From Clostridia bacterium (GTDB taxonomy: Bacteria > Bacillota > Clostridia > Christensenellales > Borkfalkiaceae), in NCBI GenBank assembly GCA_017887095.1, contig JAGHIT010000106.1:1-50789 (forward strand): a stretch of 50,789 bases of DNA, written 5' to 3'. Of this stretch, positions 1 through 9,850 are shown piece after piece; positions within the stretch are counted from its first letter, which is position 1, and each line of letters begins with the position of its first letter. The notes below the pieces were generated by a model. The model searched no databases. It was given only the letters and a program-made list of their open reading frames with translations, and had not been told where the DNA came from. Made by a program: the position numbers and the translations under genes.

Positions 1-329
1 AGGAACTCGGTCGCCTTGCGCGCCTTGACTTTGACGTCGCCGACGTCGATCGTGACGGAGAGCTGCACTTCCTTGAGTTCGACGACCTTCTGGTTGCGCC
101 TGTTCTCTTTCTCTTTCTTCGCCTGCTCGAATTTGAACTTGCCCCAATCCATGATCTTGCACACGGGCGGCACGGCATTGGGCGAGATCTTGACGAGGTC
201 CAGCCCCGCTTCCTCCGCAAGGCGCATCGCCTCGCGCGGCGACATGACGCCGAGCATCTCTCCCGTCTCCGAGATCACTCTGATCTCACGGTCGCGGATC
301 TCTCCGTTCATCTGATTCTGCGTTTTAAT
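1..329 (-). CDS. infC: Translation initiation factor IF-3, N-terminal part (cut by window edge)
   Basis: IF-3 binds the 30S subunit and checks initiator tRNA and start-codon pairing. The reading frame shows the N-domain (NGEIRDREIRVISETGEMLG) and the linker with LAEEAGLDLVKISPNAVPPVCKIMD followed by a Lys/Arg-rich helix (FEQAKKEKENRRNQK); the C-domain continues beyond base 1. The start is taken as ATT at 327-329: an AGGTGG Shine-Dalgarno lies five bases before it, and infC genes are known to begin with the rare AUU codon, which IF-3 discriminates against so that it limits its own translation. The first in-frame ATG (309-311) has no ribosome site at proper distance. The gene has its own promoter and leader downstream of thrS; rpmI and rplT would be expected next outside the window. 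Confidence 0.96.
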   Translation of the reverse strand, partial: MKTQNQMNGEIRDREIRVISETGEMLGVMSPREAMRLAEEAGLDLVKISPNAVPPVCKIMDWGKFKFEQAKKEKENRRNQKVVELKEVQLSVTIDVGDVKVKARKATEF

Positions 330-474
330 GGTTCCCACCTCAGAAAAAATTATAGGGCCGCACAGAGTGCGACCCTTTGAATCACCGTAATACAACGCAA
401 TTTCTTGCGTCTGACAATTCATTGACCCGTTCCGCTTGGCAGATACGGGGAGAAGGGTTCACCTCTGCTTGACT
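330..474 (-). promoter_or_regulatory. infC leader with intrinsic attenuator (L20-leader-like)
   Basis: About 145 nt of untranslated leader precede infC. Near its end a 9-bp hairpin (GGGTCGCAC, loop TCT, GTGCGGCCC) is followed by TATAATTTTTT, an intrinsic terminator placed just before the Shine-Dalgarno. An upstream segment ACCCTT can pair with AAGGGT at the 5' foot of this hairpin, giving a possible antiterminator. In low-GC Gram-positives the infC-rpmI-rplT leader is controlled by ribosomal protein L20; that this leader responds to L20 is inferred from position and layout only. Confidence 0.65.
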
Positions 475-480
475 TTTTTT

Positions 481-509
481 ATTTTAACAGAAAGTTTTCC
501 CTTTGTCAA
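481..509 (-). promoter_or_regulatory. sigma-A promoter of infC
   Basis: TTGACA (504-509) and TAAAAT (481-486) are separated by 17 bases, between the thrS stop and the infC leader. This gives infC a transcription start of its own near 474. Confidence 0.85.
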
Positions 510-528
510 CTATTTTGACGTGATATTT

Positions 529-2436
529 TCAGAAAATCGTCTTCTCGTCGTTCTCTTTCTTGACAAGCGCGAAGAAGTCCGCCTTTGCCATCGCGCCGAT
601 GTCCCCTTCGCCGCGGCGGCGCACGGAGACCGTGCCGTCCTCCACTTCCTTGTCGCCGACGATGAGCTTGTAGGGAACCTTCTCCACCTCGGCGTCGAGG
701 ATCTTCCTGCCGATCTTCTCCTTTCTGAGGTCCGCGGAAGCGCGCAGTCCCATTTCGTTCATCTCTTTGACGAGCTGCTGCGCATAGTCGGCGGCGCGGT
801 CGGTGACGGGCAGGACTTTGACCTGCTCGGGCGCGAGCCAGACGGGGAACTTGCCCGCAAAGTGCTCGATGAGGATGCCGATAAAGCGCTCGATGGAGCC
901 GAACACGACACGGTGGATCATGATCGGGCGGTGCTTCTGTCCGTCCTCGCCCACATATTCGATCTCAAAGCGCTGCGGAAGCTGGAAATCCAGCTGAATG
1001 GTGCCGCACTGCCAGGTGCGCTTGATGGAGTCCTCGAGGTGGAAGTCGATCTTGGGACCATAGAAGGCGCCGTCGCCTTCGTTGACGACGTAGTCCAGCC
1101 CGATGCTGTCCAGCGCGGCGCGCAGAGCATTCGTCGCAGCCTCCCAGTCCTCGTCGCTGCCAATGGAGTTATCGGGACGGGTGGAGAGTTCGACATGGTA
1201 CTTGAAGCCGAAGAGCTTATACACTTCGTCGATGATGCGCACGACGCCCTTGATTTCATCCGTGATCTGCTCGGGAAGCATGAAGATGTGTGCATCGTCC
1301 TGCGTGAAGCACCGCACGCGCATCAGCCCGTGCAGCTGACCGCTCTTTTCGTGGCGGTGAACGATGCCCAGCTCGCCCATGCGGATAGGAAGATCCTTAT
1401 AGCTGTGCGGCTGGGTCTTGTACACGAGCAGACCGCCCGGGCAGTTCATGGGCTTGATCGCACAGTCCTCGCCGTCGATCTTGGTCGTGTACATGTTCTC
1501 CTTGTAGTGATCCCAGTGACCCGAGGTCTCCCAAAGCGAGCGATTGAGGATAATGGGCGTCTGCACTTCGACATAGCCCTCGCGGCGGTGGATCTGGCGC
1601 CAGTAGTCGATGAGCGTGTTCTTGAGGATCATTCCGTTGGGCAGGAAGAACGGGAATCCTTTCCCTTCGGGCAGCAGCGCGAACAGCTTCAAATCCTTGC
1701 CCAGCTTGATATGATCGCGCTTCTTTGCCTCCTCGAGCATTGCAAAATACTCATCCATTTCGTCCTTTTTGGCGAAAGCCGTGCCGTAGATACGGGTGAG
1801 CATCTTTTTCTTTTCGTCGCCGCGCCAGTATGCGCCCGCAATGGAAACGAGCTTGAACGCCTTGATCTTGCCCGTGGAGGGAAGATGCGGTCCGCGGCAC
1901 AGGTCGGTGAACGCGCCCTGCTGATAGAAGCTGATCTCCTCTCCTTCGGGAAGATCCTGGATAAGTTCTACCTTGTAAGGCTCGTGATACTGGCTCATGA
2001 GAGAGATTGCCTCTTCGCGGGGAAGGGAGAAGCGTCGGATGGGAAGATTGCTCTTGATGATCTTGCGCATTTCCGCCTCGATTTTCTCGAAGTCATCCAT
2101 CGTGATAGGCGTCTTGAAATCGACATCGTAATAGTACCCATTGTCAATAACGGGACCGATTGCAAGCTTACATGTGGGGAAAACCGTCTTTAATGCCTGC
2201 GCAAGGACATGCGCGCAAGTATGGCGGTAGACCTCCAGCCCCTCTTTATCTCTGAGCGTTACGATCTCGACGGAATCCCCCTCCCGCAGGACATGCGAAA
2301 GATCGACGAGCACGCCGTTGACCTTCGCCGCGACTGCTGCGCGGGCAAGCCCCTCGGAGATCGCCTGTGCGGCATCCTGCGCAGTCGCGCCCTCTGCAAG
2401 CTGTATTCCATCCCCGTTCTTCAAAACGATCTGCAT
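529..2436 (-). CDS. thrS: Threonyl-tRNA synthetase
   Basis: Class II aminoacyl-tRNA synthetase that charges tRNA-Thr in the cytosol. The 635-residue protein has the family's full length: an N-terminal TGS domain, the editing domain with HTCAHVLAQALK (about residues 72-83), a catalytic core with MNCPGG, the class II motif 2 region (RHEKSGQLHGLMRVRCFTQDD, motif shortened here to its known core) and a C-terminal anticodon-binding domain (FPVWLAPEQVKVLPV onward). The start at 2436 is chosen because AGGAGG lies at ideal spacing; an upstream in-frame ATG at 2472 falls inside the T-box terminator. Expression is controlled by the T-box leader. infC follows downstream with its own promoter. Confidence 0.98.
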   Translation of the reverse strand: MQIVLKNGDGIQLAEGATAQDAAQAISEGLARAAVAAKVNGVLVDLSHVLREGDSVEIVTLRDKEGLEVYRHTCAHVLAQALKTVFPTCKLAIGPVIDNGYYYDVDFKTPITMDDFEKIEAEMRKIIKSNLPIRRFSLPREEAISLMSQYHEPYKVELIQDLPEGEEISFYQQGAFTDLCRGPHLPSTGKIKAFKLVSIAGAYWRGDEKKKMLTRIYGTAFAKKDEMDEYFAMLEEAKKRDHIKLGKDLKLFALLPEGKGFPFFLPNGMILKNTLIDYWRQIHRREGYVEVQTPIILNRSLWETSGHWDHYKENMYTTKIDGEDCAIKPMNCPGGLLVYKTQPHSYKDLPIRMGELGIVHRHEKSGQLHGLMRVRCFTQDDAHIFMLPEQITDEIKGVVRIIDEVYKLFGFKYHVELSTRPDNSIGSDEDWEAATNALRAALDSIGLDYVVNEGDGAFYGPKIDFHLEDSIKRTWQCGTIQLDFQLPQRFEIEYVGEDGQKHRPIMIHRVVFGSIERFIGILIEHFAGKFPVWLAPEQVKVLPVTDRAADYAQQLVKEMNEMGLRASADLRKEKIGRKILDAEVEKVPYKLIVGDKEVEDGTVSVRRRGEGDIGAMAKADFFALVKKENDEKTIF

Positions 2437-2471
2437 AGTTTTCCTCCTGTCGCGGCGCCATCGCAATTTCA

Positions 2472-2675
2472 CAAAAAAACGCGCCCTTAAAACTCCCTCG
2501 GGAAGATTTAAGGACGCGAAAATTCGCGCGGTTCCACCTTAATTGCCAAACTTCGGCCGCTCTTTTCTTTGTTTTGTCATAAAGAAAGTGGTTTCGTGCT
2601 CCGATTGCCGCTGCGGATCTTACAGCCGTGGATCCGCTCTCTGAAAGCTGCGCGCGGGACTACTTATCTTTCCGT
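2472..2675 (-). promoter_or_regulatory. T-box riboswitch, threonine specifier
   Basis: The leader carries the conserved T-box AAGGTGGAACCGCG (2527-2540). It is followed by a terminator hairpin with CGCGTCCTTAAA pairing to TTTAAGGGCGCG and then seven T (about 2474-2518). Upstream is a Stem I with an AGAGAG-type apical region. The specifier is read as ACC (Thr) at 2590-2592 in the context GAA-ACC-A, which fits the thrS gene downstream. Uncharged tRNA-Thr is expected to stabilise the antiterminator. Confidence 0.95.
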
Positions 2676-2681
2676 ATCCGT

Positions 2682-2710
2682 ATTATAGTTTATGGCACGT
2701 TTTTTGTCAA
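2682..2710 (-). promoter_or_regulatory. sigma-A promoter of the thrS T-box transcript
   Basis: TTGACA (2705-2710), 17-base spacer, TATAAT (2682-2687): a consensus promoter. The TGA stop codon of the upstream YtxC-like gene (2707-2709) is embedded in the -35 hexamer. Confidence 0.9.
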
Positions 2711-3396
2711 GAAAATATTGCCCGCTCGGCATAATATTTTTGCAGAAAATCCCCCAAAGAATCCTCAACTTCACCGAGACAGTAGATAAATCCCGCATCC
2801 GAAAGCACGATCTCCGTTTCGATATCTTCGGCGCCCGTGAGGCGGCTGCGCCTGAGCGGCATGAAATCCTCCCCGTATACGGCGTTTCCCTTGAGATAAA
2901 TGGTATTATTGCTCTCCCCGGAAAGAAATTCGCAAAATCTTTTCAGATCCGAAACAGAAAAACCGGCAGGAATGTACGCAACGATCTTCTCCCACTTTTC
3001 CCGCAATGCGCCAAGGCGGAAAGTATAGACTCCGTCTACGGCACACCGCGGCTGAACGGGGATCTTCCTCTTTACATACGCAACATCGCCCGCATAGTCC
3101 GCCGCAATGAGCGCCGCCGCAAGCAGGCGCCGCTCACGCCGCGGCAGGCAGACGCACAGACTTTTTTCCAGAAAACGATATTTATACCCCACGCATAAGA
3201 CCTCTGCGACGGCATCCGCCGCTCGACCGGAAAATGCGCGCATATCGGGCACTGCGATCCGCACAACCGCTCGGTCTCCGTAAAACTCTATTTCGCCGCG
3301 CCCGCCCAAGGACACGGCATCCGGAAGGAGCGTATTATACAGGTAAGAAAGAAAGACGCGGTGTCCGCTGCGTTCGGAAAACTCTATAATCTCCAC
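2707..3396 (-). CDS. YtxC-like putative sporulation protein
   Basis: A 229-residue soluble protein with no signal peptide or membrane segment. Its position immediately upstream of thrS matches the ytxC-thrS order of Bacillus, and the C-terminal part (SRLTGAEDIE, then GFIYCLGEVEDSLGDFLQKYY) looks like the conserved end of the YtxC family. The match is from memory of the family and its context, so it is moderate. The start codon is GTG at 3394-3396. It has no Shine-Dalgarno and lies six bases after a CATACAAT box, which is the sigma-E -10 consensus, so the message may be leaderless and sporulation-specific. Its molecular role is unknown. Confidence 0.6.
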   Translation of the reverse strand: MEIIEFSERSGHRVFLSYLYNTLLPDAVSLGGRGEIEFYGDRAVVRIAVPDMRAFSGRAADAVAEVLCVGYKYRFLEKSLCVCLPRRERRLLAAALIAADYAGDVAYVKRKIPVQPRCAVDGVYTFRLGALREKWEKIVAYIPAGFSVSDLKRFCEFLSGESNNTIYLKGNAVYGEDFMPLRRSRLTGAEDIETEIVLSDAGFIYCLGEVEDSLGDFLQKYYAERAIFS

Positions 3397-3402
3397 GTAT
3401 CT

Positions 3403-3428
3403 ATTGTATGAAGTTCAAGACGTTTGAT
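3403..3428 (-). promoter_or_regulatory. sigma-E-type -10 box of the YtxC-like gene
   Basis: CATACAAT at 3403-3410 matches the mother-cell sigma-E -10 consensus exactly. The -35 region (around GGAATCAA) is a poor match. The GTG start codon begins six bases downstream. Confidence 0.5.
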
Positions 3429-3485
3429 TCCTTTTGCGTGAAAAAGGGCAAATTGTACGAAAATGCAAATTAAAGAGAAGTTGGC

Positions 3486-3514
3486 TTGACTTTTGGTCAT
3501 TTTTATAGTAAAAT
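3486..3514 (+). promoter_or_regulatory. sigma-A promoter of leuS
   Basis: TTGACT (3486-3491), 17 bases, TAAAAT (3509-3514). The resulting 5' leader is only about 25 nt, so unlike thrS there is no room for a T-box. Confidence 0.85.
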
Positions 3515-3546
3515 GACGGGAACAAATGCATCTTGAGAGGAATCGC

Positions 3547-5979
3547 ATGGATTATCAATCGATCGAGCGCAAATGGCAGGCTCGGTGGGAAAAGGCCAAA
3601 GTCAACCAGTTTGACAGAAAATCGGAACGCAAAAAGCTGTATGTTCTGGAGATGTTCTCCTACCCTTCCGGCGCAAAACTGCACATCGGGCACTGGTACA
3701 ATTACGGTCCCACGGACACCTATGCCCGCTTCAAGCGGATGCAGGGCTACAATGTATTCCAGCCGATGGGCTTCGATGCATTCGGTCTTCCCGCAGAGAA
3801 CTACGCGATCAAGACGGGCATCCACCCCAAGGACTCCACCGAGAAGAACATTGCGACGATGGAAGGTCAACTGCGCGCGATGGGCGCGATGTTTGACTGG
3901 TCCGCCGAAGTCAAGACGTGCGAAGAGAGCTACTATAAGTGGACGCAGTGGATGTTCTTGCAGCTGTATAAAAAGGGACTCGCCTACCGCAAGGCGGCTC
4001 CCGTCAACTGGTGTCCCTCCTGTCAGACCGTGCTTGCCAACGAGCAGGTCGTAGACGGTTGCTGCGAGCGATGCGGCACGCAGGTCGTGCGCAAAAACCT
4101 GACGCAGTGGTTTTTTAAGATCACCGACTACGCAGAAGAGCTGCTGACCGGACTGGACGCACTCGACTGGCCGGAAAAGACCAAGAACATGCAGCGCAAC
4201 TGGATCGGAAAGTCCACGGGCTGCGAGATCGAGTTTGAGTGCGACGGCGGACAAAAGATCCGCGTATTCACGACCCGCTGCGATACGATCTTCGGTGTGA
4301 CATACGTCGTTCTTGCGCCGGAGCATCCTCTTGCGCGCGAACTCACGACGCCGGAACAGCGTGACGCAGTCGAAGCTTATATCGAACAGGCAGCAAAATC
4401 CAATGAGATCGAGCGCCTCTCTTCTACCCGCGAAAAGACCGGCGTTTTTACAGGTTCTTACTGCGTAAACCCTGTCAACGGAAAAAGGATCCCCGTCTAT
4501 CTTGCAGACTATGTGCTTGCAACCTACGGTACAGGTGCGGTCATGGCCGTCCCGGCACACGACGAACGCGACTTTGCCTTTGCGACGAAGTACGGCCTTC
4601 CGATCGTTAAAGTCATCGAGAAGAAGGGCGGCGAGACGAAGCTCCCCTTCACAGAGGACGGTATCATGGTCGGCTCGCTGCAATTTGACGGCCTCTACGG
4701 CGACGAGGCGCGCGCGGAAGTCGCGGCCTGCATTTCAAAATTGGGCAAGGGAGGCAAGAAGGTCAACTATCGCCTTCGCGACTGGCTCGTCTCCCGTCAG
4801 CGCTACTGGGGCGCTCCCATTCCCGTCATTCATTGTCCAGTCTGCGGCGACGTCGCGGTTCCCGAAAAAGACCTGCCCGTCAAACTCCCCTATGACGTGG
4901 AATTCCGCCCCGACGGAAAATCTCCGCTCGCCAAGCATGAAAAATTCATGCACACGGTCTGTCCCAAGTGCGGCGGTCCCGCCGAGCGCGATCCCGACAC
5001 GCTGGACACCTTCGTCTGCTCGAGCTGGTATTATCTGCGCTACGCGGACGCACACAACGAAAAAGAGCCGTTCTCCCGCGAGGCGGCAGACAAAATGCTT
5101 CCCGTGGACGTGTATGTCGGCGGCGCAGAACACGCCTGCATGCATCTGTTATATGCACGCTTCTTTACAAAGGCGCTGCGCGACATGGGATACCTGGACT
5201 TTGACGAACCTTTCAGGCGCCTCGTCCATCAGGGCGTGATCCTGGGTCCCGACGGCAACCGCATGAGCAAATCTCACGGAAATATCGTCTCTCCCGACGA
5301 ATATGTGACGACATACGGTTCGGATGCCTTCCGCCTCTACCTCATGTTCGGCTTCTCCTATACGGAGGGCGGACCTTGGAACGACGACGGCATCAAGGCG
5401 ATCGCAAAATTTTTGGACCGCGTCGAAAAAATCGTCGCCAAGGTCGCCGCATGCAAGACGCCCAAAGAGGAAGGTCCTTACGGTGCGGAAGAAAAAGCCC
5501 TCGATTATGCGAAAAATTATGCCATCGAACATGTCACGCGCGACGCGGAGGCATTCTCCTTCAATACGGCGATCGCACGCGTCATGGAGTTCGTCAACGC
5601 ACTCTACAGGTACGATGGTCTGGAGCTTAAAAATATTGCCTTTGAAAAGGCTGCCGTGCACGATCTTGTTCTTTTGCTGGCTCCATTTGCACCGCATGTC
5701 TGTGAAGAACTTTGGGAAATGATCGGCGGCAAAGATTTCGTCATCGAGGAGAGCTATCCCGTTGCCGATCCGAAGGCGCTCGTCCTCGACGAGAAGGAGT
5801 ACGCCGTGCAGGTCAACAGCCGCATGGTGTGCAAGGCGATGCTCGCCACCTCCCTTTCGCAGGAGGAAATCGAGCAGCACGTCCTTGCGCTAGCCGAAGT
5901 GCAGGAAAAGCTCGCGGGCAAAACGGTGAAAAAGTGCATCGTCGTCCCCGGACGCCTCGTCAATCTGATCGTCGGTTGA
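3547..5979 (+). CDS. leuS: Leucyl-tRNA synthetase
   Basis: Class I synthetase charging tRNA-Leu, 810 residues, normal length for the bacterial enzyme. Visible features are HIGH at residues 46-49 ([12 protein letters not shown]), a zinc-binding Cys set (CPSCQ...CERC) near residues 158-180, the CP1 editing domain with [15 protein letters not shown], a second Cys cluster (CPVCGD...CPKCGG), and the KMSKS loop as NRMSKSHGN near residue 573. The start at 3547 is preceded by GAGAGGAA and gives the usual N-terminus [11 protein letters not shown]. The gene stands alone on the plus strand with its own promoter and a strong terminator. Confidence 0.98.
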   Translation: MDYQSIERKWQARWEKAKVNQFDRKSERKKLYVLEMFSYPSGAKLHIGHWYNYGPTDTYARFKRMQGYNVFQPMGFDAFGLPAENYAIKTGIHPKDSTEKNIATMEGQLRAMGAMFDWSAEVKTCEESYYKWTQWMFLQLYKKGLAYRKAAPVNWCPSCQTVLANEQVVDGCCERCGTQVVRKNLTQWFFKITDYAEELLTGLDALDWPEKTKNMQRNWIGKSTGCEIEFECDGGQKIRVFTTRCDTIFGVTYVVLAPEHPLARELTTPEQRDAVEAYIEQAAKSNEIERLSSTREKTGVFTGSYCVNPVNGKRIPVYLADYVLATYGTGAVMAVPAHDERDFAFATKYGLPIVKVIEKKGGETKLPFTEDGIMVGSLQFDGLYGDEARAEVAACISKLGKGGKKVNYRLRDWLVSRQRYWGAPIPVIHCPVCGDVAVPEKDLPVKLPYDVEFRPDGKSPLAKHEKFMHTVCPKCGGPAERDPDTLDTFVCSSWYYLRYADAHNEKEPFSREAADKMLPVDVYVGGAEHACMHLLYARFFTKALRDMGYLDFDEPFRRLVHQGVILGPDGNRMSKSHGNIVSPDEYVTTYGSDAFRLYLMFGFSYTEGGPWNDDGIKAIAKFLDRVEKIVAKVAACKTPKEEGPYGAEEKALDYAKNYAIEHVTRDAEAFSFNTAIARVMEFVNALYRYDGLELKNIAFEKAAVHDLVLLLAPFAPHVCEELWEMIGGKDFVIEESYPVADPKALVLDEKEYAVQVNSRMVCKAMLATSLSQEEIEQHVLALAEVQEKLAGKTVKKCIVVPGRLVNLIVG

Positions 5980-6013
5980 TCAAAAAATAAGAACGGCTTC
6001 AAAAAAACGATAC

Positions 6014-6063
6014 GCAAATAACAGGCGCCGCCGTGCTATGGCACGGCGGCGCCTGTTATTTGC
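6014..6063. terminator. Bidirectional terminator between leuS and the ATP-grasp gene
   Basis: A perfect 23-bp stem with a 4-base TATG loop lies between two convergent genes. It is followed by AATTTTTAAAA on the plus strand and TATCGTTTTTTT on the minus strand. Confidence 0.9.
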
Positions 6064-6078
6064 AATTTTTAAAATACG

Positions 6079-6954
6079 TCACCCGAGTTTACACATCGTC
6101 TGCACGATATGATGCGCATACAGCCGCGCGACGTTGATGCCCGTCACGCGCTCGAAGGTGCCGAAAAAGGCGTTGGAGTTGACCTCGCACACCTCGAAGC
6201 CGTCTTTGCCGAATAACAGGTCTACCCCGCAGAAATCCAGTCCGAGGGCATCTGCGGTCTTCTCACAGAGGGCGGCGGTGGCGGTATCGAGCGGGTATTG
6301 CTCTCCCCTGCCGCCCAGCTCGGCGTTGGAGCGGAAGTCCGTCTCCGAGACGCGGCGCATGGCAGCGATCGCGCGCCCGCCCACGACGAGCACTCTGAGG
6401 TCTTTGCCCGCGCTCTCCGCGACAAACTTCTGGAAAAGATGCGGACGCAATTTGAGTTTCTCCGCGATCAAAGCAAGCTGAGCGCGGTTTTCGGCGAGAT
6501 ACACGCCCTTTCCCAAAGACCCGTAGCATTCCTTGACGACGACGGGATAGCCAAGCACGCGCTCGACCTTGTCCAACAGCGCCGCAGAGACAGGCGCAAC
6601 CGGCGTATAGCACAGCGGCGCGGCGATCGTGGCAGGCATTCGCACAACACCCGCGAGCGCCATGTGCGTGCGCATCTTGTCGTCGCAGACTTCTACCGCC
6701 TGCGCTCGGTTGAAAAGGCGCATGCCCGCGCCCTCCAGAAGGCGCGGGACATACTTATCCTTATCCAAATAGACGCAGAAATCATATTCTGCCGTATCCG
6801 TTTTGATACCGCTGTCCAGGTATGCGGGGCAGAAATCGTTACGCTTCAAGTCCGTCGCAACGCCCAGCTCCGCAAGTTCTTCCTGCAGACGGCGAGGCTG
6901 ATAGAGTTCGTGCTCGCTGTGCGTGTACGCATTGACGAGAATGAGTCCCTTCAT
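6079..6954 (-). CDS. RimK-like ATP-grasp ligase
   Basis: A 291-residue cytosolic protein of the ATP-grasp superfamily, which joins a carboxylate to an amine or thiol through an acyl-phosphate. The central ATP-binding segment VLGYPVVVKECYGSLGKGVYL (about residues 133-153), the LFQKFV hinge and the C-terminal metal-binding element VCEVNSNAFFGTFERVTGINVA identify the RimK-type group; the substrate cannot be told from sequence. The start at 6954 is preceded by AAGGAG. It begins 36 bases after the clpB stop with no promoter between them, so it probably shares the clpB transcript. Confidence 0.85.
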   Translation of the reverse strand: MKGLILVNAYTHSEHELYQPRRLQEELAELGVATDLKRNDFCPAYLDSGIKTDTAEYDFCVYLDKDKYVPRLLEGAGMRLFNRAQAVEVCDDKMRTHMALAGVVRMPATIAAPLCYTPVAPVSAALLDKVERVLGYPVVVKECYGSLGKGVYLAENRAQLALIAEKLKLRPHLFQKFVAESAGKDLRVLVVGGRAIAAMRRVSETDFRSNAELGGRGEQYPLDTATAALCEKTADALGLDFCGVDLLFGKDGFEVCEVNSNAFFGTFERVTGINVARLYAHHIVQTMCKLG

Positions 6955-6990
6955 TCCGTTCTCCTTTTTCGCTCGTATTTGAGGGATACG

Positions 6991-9585
6991 TTATGCCGTC
7001 TCTTGTGCATCCGTGCGCAGGAACAGTCCGTTGTCGCCGCAATCGAGCACGATCTTCGAGCCAGCTTCGGGGTTCTCCTTGACAATAAACTTTGCAAGCA
7101 GGGTCTCCGCGCGCGACTGAATAAACCGCTTCAACGGTCTTGCGCCAAACATGGGGTCGTAGCCGTTGTCCGAGATAAACCCGACCGCGCGGGGCGTGAC
7201 CTCCAGCGTCAGATTTTCCTGCGCAAGGCGCTTTTGGAGGCGCTCCAGCAAAATTTCGACGATCTTATCGATATTCTCGCGCGTGAGCGGCTTGAACATG
7301 ATGATCTCATCCAGACGGTTCAAAAACTCGGGACGGAAGGAGCGTTTCAGAAGCGCATCCACCTCCTCGCGGGCGCGGGGACAGATCTCGCCGTCCTCAA
7401 TGCCGTCCATGATGATATCCGAGCCGAGGTTGGAAGTCAGGATGATGATGGTGTTCTTGAAGTCCACCGTTCTGCCCTGCGAATCGGTCACTCTGCCGTC
7501 GTCAAGAATCTGCAGAAGAATATTGAACACGTCGGGATGCGCCTTCTCGATCTCGTCAAACAAGACGATAGAATAAGGCTTACGGCGTACCGCTTCGGTG
7601 AGCGCACCGCCCTCTTCATAGCCGACGTATCCGGGAGGCGCGCCGATGAGACGGGAAACGGAGAACTTCTCCATATACTCCGACATATCGATACGCACGA
7701 TATTCTTTTCATCGTCAAAGAGGTTCTCGGCAAGCGACTTCGCAAGCTCCGTCTTGCCAACGCCCGTCGGTCCCAAGAACAGGAAGGAACCGATGGGACG
7801 GTTGGGATCGGAGATGCCCGCGCGCGAACGAAGGATTGCCTCCGAGACCTTGGTGACCGCCTCGTTCTGCCCGACGACGCGCTTATGAAGGTCGTCCTCA
7901 AGGCGCAGAATCTTTTCGCGCTCCCCTTCCTTGAGCTTGGCAACGGGGATGCCCGTCCAGCGTGCGACGATGCGGTTGATCTCCTCTTCGGTAACTTCAT
8001 CCTGCAACAGCGCATCCTTTCTGTCGTTGACACTGGATTTTGCCTGCTCAAGTTTCTTCTGAAGTTCGACTAGCGTACCGTATTTAAGACGCGACGCCTC
8101 CTCATACTTGCCGGCGTTCATCAGCGATTCGATCTTTCCGTTGACGTCGTCGATCTTTTCTTTCAGATCTTTCTCGGCATGAATGGCGTTCTTCTCATCT
8201 TCCCACTTTGCCTTCATCGCGGCAAACGTCTCCTTGAGGGAGGCAAGTTCCTTTCTCAAAGCCTCCAGGCGCGCCTGCGAGAGATTGTCGCTCTCCTTGG
8301 ACAGCGCCTTCTCCTCCACTTCGAGCTGTGCAATTTTACGGTTCATCGCGTCCATGTCCGCAGGCATGGAGTCGATCTCCGTACGGATCATCGCCGCCGC
8401 CTCGTCGACGAGGTCGATCGCCTTATCGGGCAGGAAACGATCGGTGATGTAGCGGTTGGAAAGCACCGCCGCCGCAACCAGTGCATCGTCGTGGATGCGC
8501 ACGCCGTGGAAGATCTCAAAGCGCTCTTTCAGTCCGCGCAGAATGGAGATGGTATCTTCGACCGTCGGCTCTCCGACCATGACGGGCTGGAATCTGCGCT
8601 CCAGCGCCGCGTCCTTCTCAATGTACTTGCGATACTCATCCAGCGTCGTCGCGCCGATGCAGTGCAGTTCGCCGCGCGCAAGGAGCGGCTTTAACAAGTT
8701 GCCCGCGTCCATTGCGCCGTCCGTCTTGCCCGCGCCGACAACGGTGTGAAGCTCGTCGATGAACAGCAGGATATTGCCGTTGGACTTGGTGACTTCGGCA
8801 AGCACCGCTTTCAGGCGCTCTTCAAATTCGCCGCGGTACTTCGCACCCGCGATGAGCGCGCCCATATCGAGGGAGAAGAGCGTCTTGCCCTTCAAAGTCT
8901 CGGGCACGTCGCCCTTGACGATCCGCTGCGCCAGTCCTTCTGCGATCGCCGTCTTGCCGACGCCCGGCTCACCGATGAGCACGGGATTGTTCTTGGTCTT
9001 GCGAGACAGGATACGAATGACGTTTCTGATCTCCTCGTCACGTCCGATGACAGGTTCGAGCTTATGTTCGCGCGCCCGCTTCGTGAGATCTGTGCCGTAT
9101 TTGTCCAGCGCCTCGTAAGTATCCTCGGGATTGTCGCTGGTTACGTTCTGATTGCCGCGCACCTGCTTCATTCCCTCCAAAAACTTGTTCTTATTCAGCC
9201 CGAAGCGGGAGAAAATGTCCTTTAAGCCGCGTTCGTCGTTGTCGAACAGGCACAAAAAGAGGTGCTCGACGGAGATATAGTCGTCCTTCATGCCGGAGGC
9301 GAGCTTCTCCGCCTCGGTGAGAATGCGGTTGACGGCGCTCGTCGCGTACGGCTGAGAGCCGCCCGAAGTCCTCGGAAGCCGCTCCACGGCGTCCTTGACG
9401 GCAGATGCCAGTCCGTCCGCATCTGCGCCGGCGCGCCCGACGATGCGGTAGTTCAGCCCGTCCCTGTCGAGCAGTGCGCAGGCAAGATGCAGCGCCGTCA
9501 GCTCCGGATTGCCGTACTCGACGGCGAGGCTCTGTGCGCTCTGGATCGACTGCAATGATTTTTGTGTGAATTTGTTTGCGTCCAT
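6991..9585 (-). CDS. clpB: ATP-dependent disaggregase ClpB
   Basis: Hexameric AAA+ chaperone that works with DnaK to pull proteins out of aggregates. The 864 residues hold a Clp-N domain (two repeats, residues 1-150), NBD1 with GEPGVGKTA, a long coiled-coil middle domain (about 400-530) with heptad-rich [20 protein letters not shown], and NBD2 with [16 protein letters not shown] and [13 protein letters not shown]. The middle domain distinguishes it from ClpA and ClpC. The start at 9585 follows AGGAGGG. No CIRCE element or CtsR-type direct heptamers are seen upstream, so its heat-shock control is not evident here. Confidence 0.98.
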   Translation of the reverse strand: MDANKFTQKSLQSIQSAQSLAVEYGNPELTALHLACALLDRDGLNYRIVGRAGADADGLASAVKDAVERLPRTSGGSQPYATSAVNRILTEAEKLASGMKDDYISVEHLFLCLFDNDERGLKDIFSRFGLNKNKFLEGMKQVRGNQNVTSDNPEDTYEALDKYGTDLTKRAREHKLEPVIGRDEEIRNVIRILSRKTKNNPVLIGEPGVGKTAIAEGLAQRIVKGDVPETLKGKTLFSLDMGALIAGAKYRGEFEERLKAVLAEVTKSNGNILLFIDELHTVVGAGKTDGAMDAGNLLKPLLARGELHCIGATTLDEYRKYIEKDAALERRFQPVMVGEPTVEDTISILRGLKERFEIFHGVRIHDDALVAAAVLSNRYITDRFLPDKAIDLVDEAAAMIRTEIDSMPADMDAMNRKIAQLEVEEKALSKESDNLSQARLEALRKELASLKETFAAMKAKWEDEKNAIHAEKDLKEKIDDVNGKIESLMNAGKYEEASRLKYGTLVELQKKLEQAKSSVNDRKDALLQDEVTEEEINRIVARWTGIPVAKLKEGEREKILRLEDDLHKRVVGQNEAVTKVSEAILRSRAGISDPNRPIGSFLFLGPTGVGKTELAKSLAENLFDDEKNIVRIDMSEYMEKFSVSRLIGAPPGYVGYEEGGALTEAVRRKPYSIVLFDEIEKAHPDVFNILLQILDDGRVTDSQGRTVDFKNTIIILTSNLGSDIIMDGIEDGEICPRAREEVDALLKRSFRPEFLNRLDEIIMFKPLTRENIDKIVEILLERLQKRLAQENLTLEVTPRAVGFISDNGYDPMFGARPLKRFIQSRAETLLAKFIVKENPEAGSKIVLDCGDNGLFLRTDAQETA

Positions 9586-9655
9586 ATCTGATCCCTCCTG
9601 TATCAGGATGGTTCGGAAAACACATGCGATGTTTCCAACCCTTTATGTTCACTTT

Positions 9656-9684
9656 ATTATACCGCATGTTTTATGCCGTTAAAC
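9656..9684 (-). promoter_or_regulatory. clpB promoter with weak -35
   Basis: TATAAT at 9656-9661 with GTTTAA 17 bases upstream. An imperfect inverted repeat (GGAAACAT...ATGTGTTTTCC) lies in the 5' leader at about 9613-9635; its role is unknown. Confidence 0.6.
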
Positions 9685-9798
9685 AGACGCGATACAAAAA
9701 AGAACAGATGTTTGGAAAATTCAATTTACAGGTAAGGGCAAAGCCATACGGACACCCGATGCAAGCGGTCCGGAGCTCAAACAGGCGCGATGAATCAG

Positions 9799-9828
9799 TA
9801 AAAAAGTGCGCCCGCTTCCGCGGGCGCA
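9799..9828 (-). terminator. Terminator of ilvE
   Basis: Minus-strand hairpin TGCGCCCGC, loop GGAA, GCGGGCGCA, then CTTTTTT, just after the ilvE stop. Confidence 0.9.
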
Positions 9829-9850
9829 TCCTGTATCTCATACAAATCAT

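Noticed and set aside
436-2193. Long plus-strand frame opposite thrS (and similar ones opposite clpB, leuS and the giant gene)
   Set aside because: Mirror frames of GC-rich coding sequence; the thrS frame is unequivocal and the mirror has no ribosome site.
9586-9700. CIRCE or CtsR operator before clpB
   Set aside because: Neither TTAGCACTC-N9-GAGTGCTAA nor tandem GGTCAAA heptamers are present.
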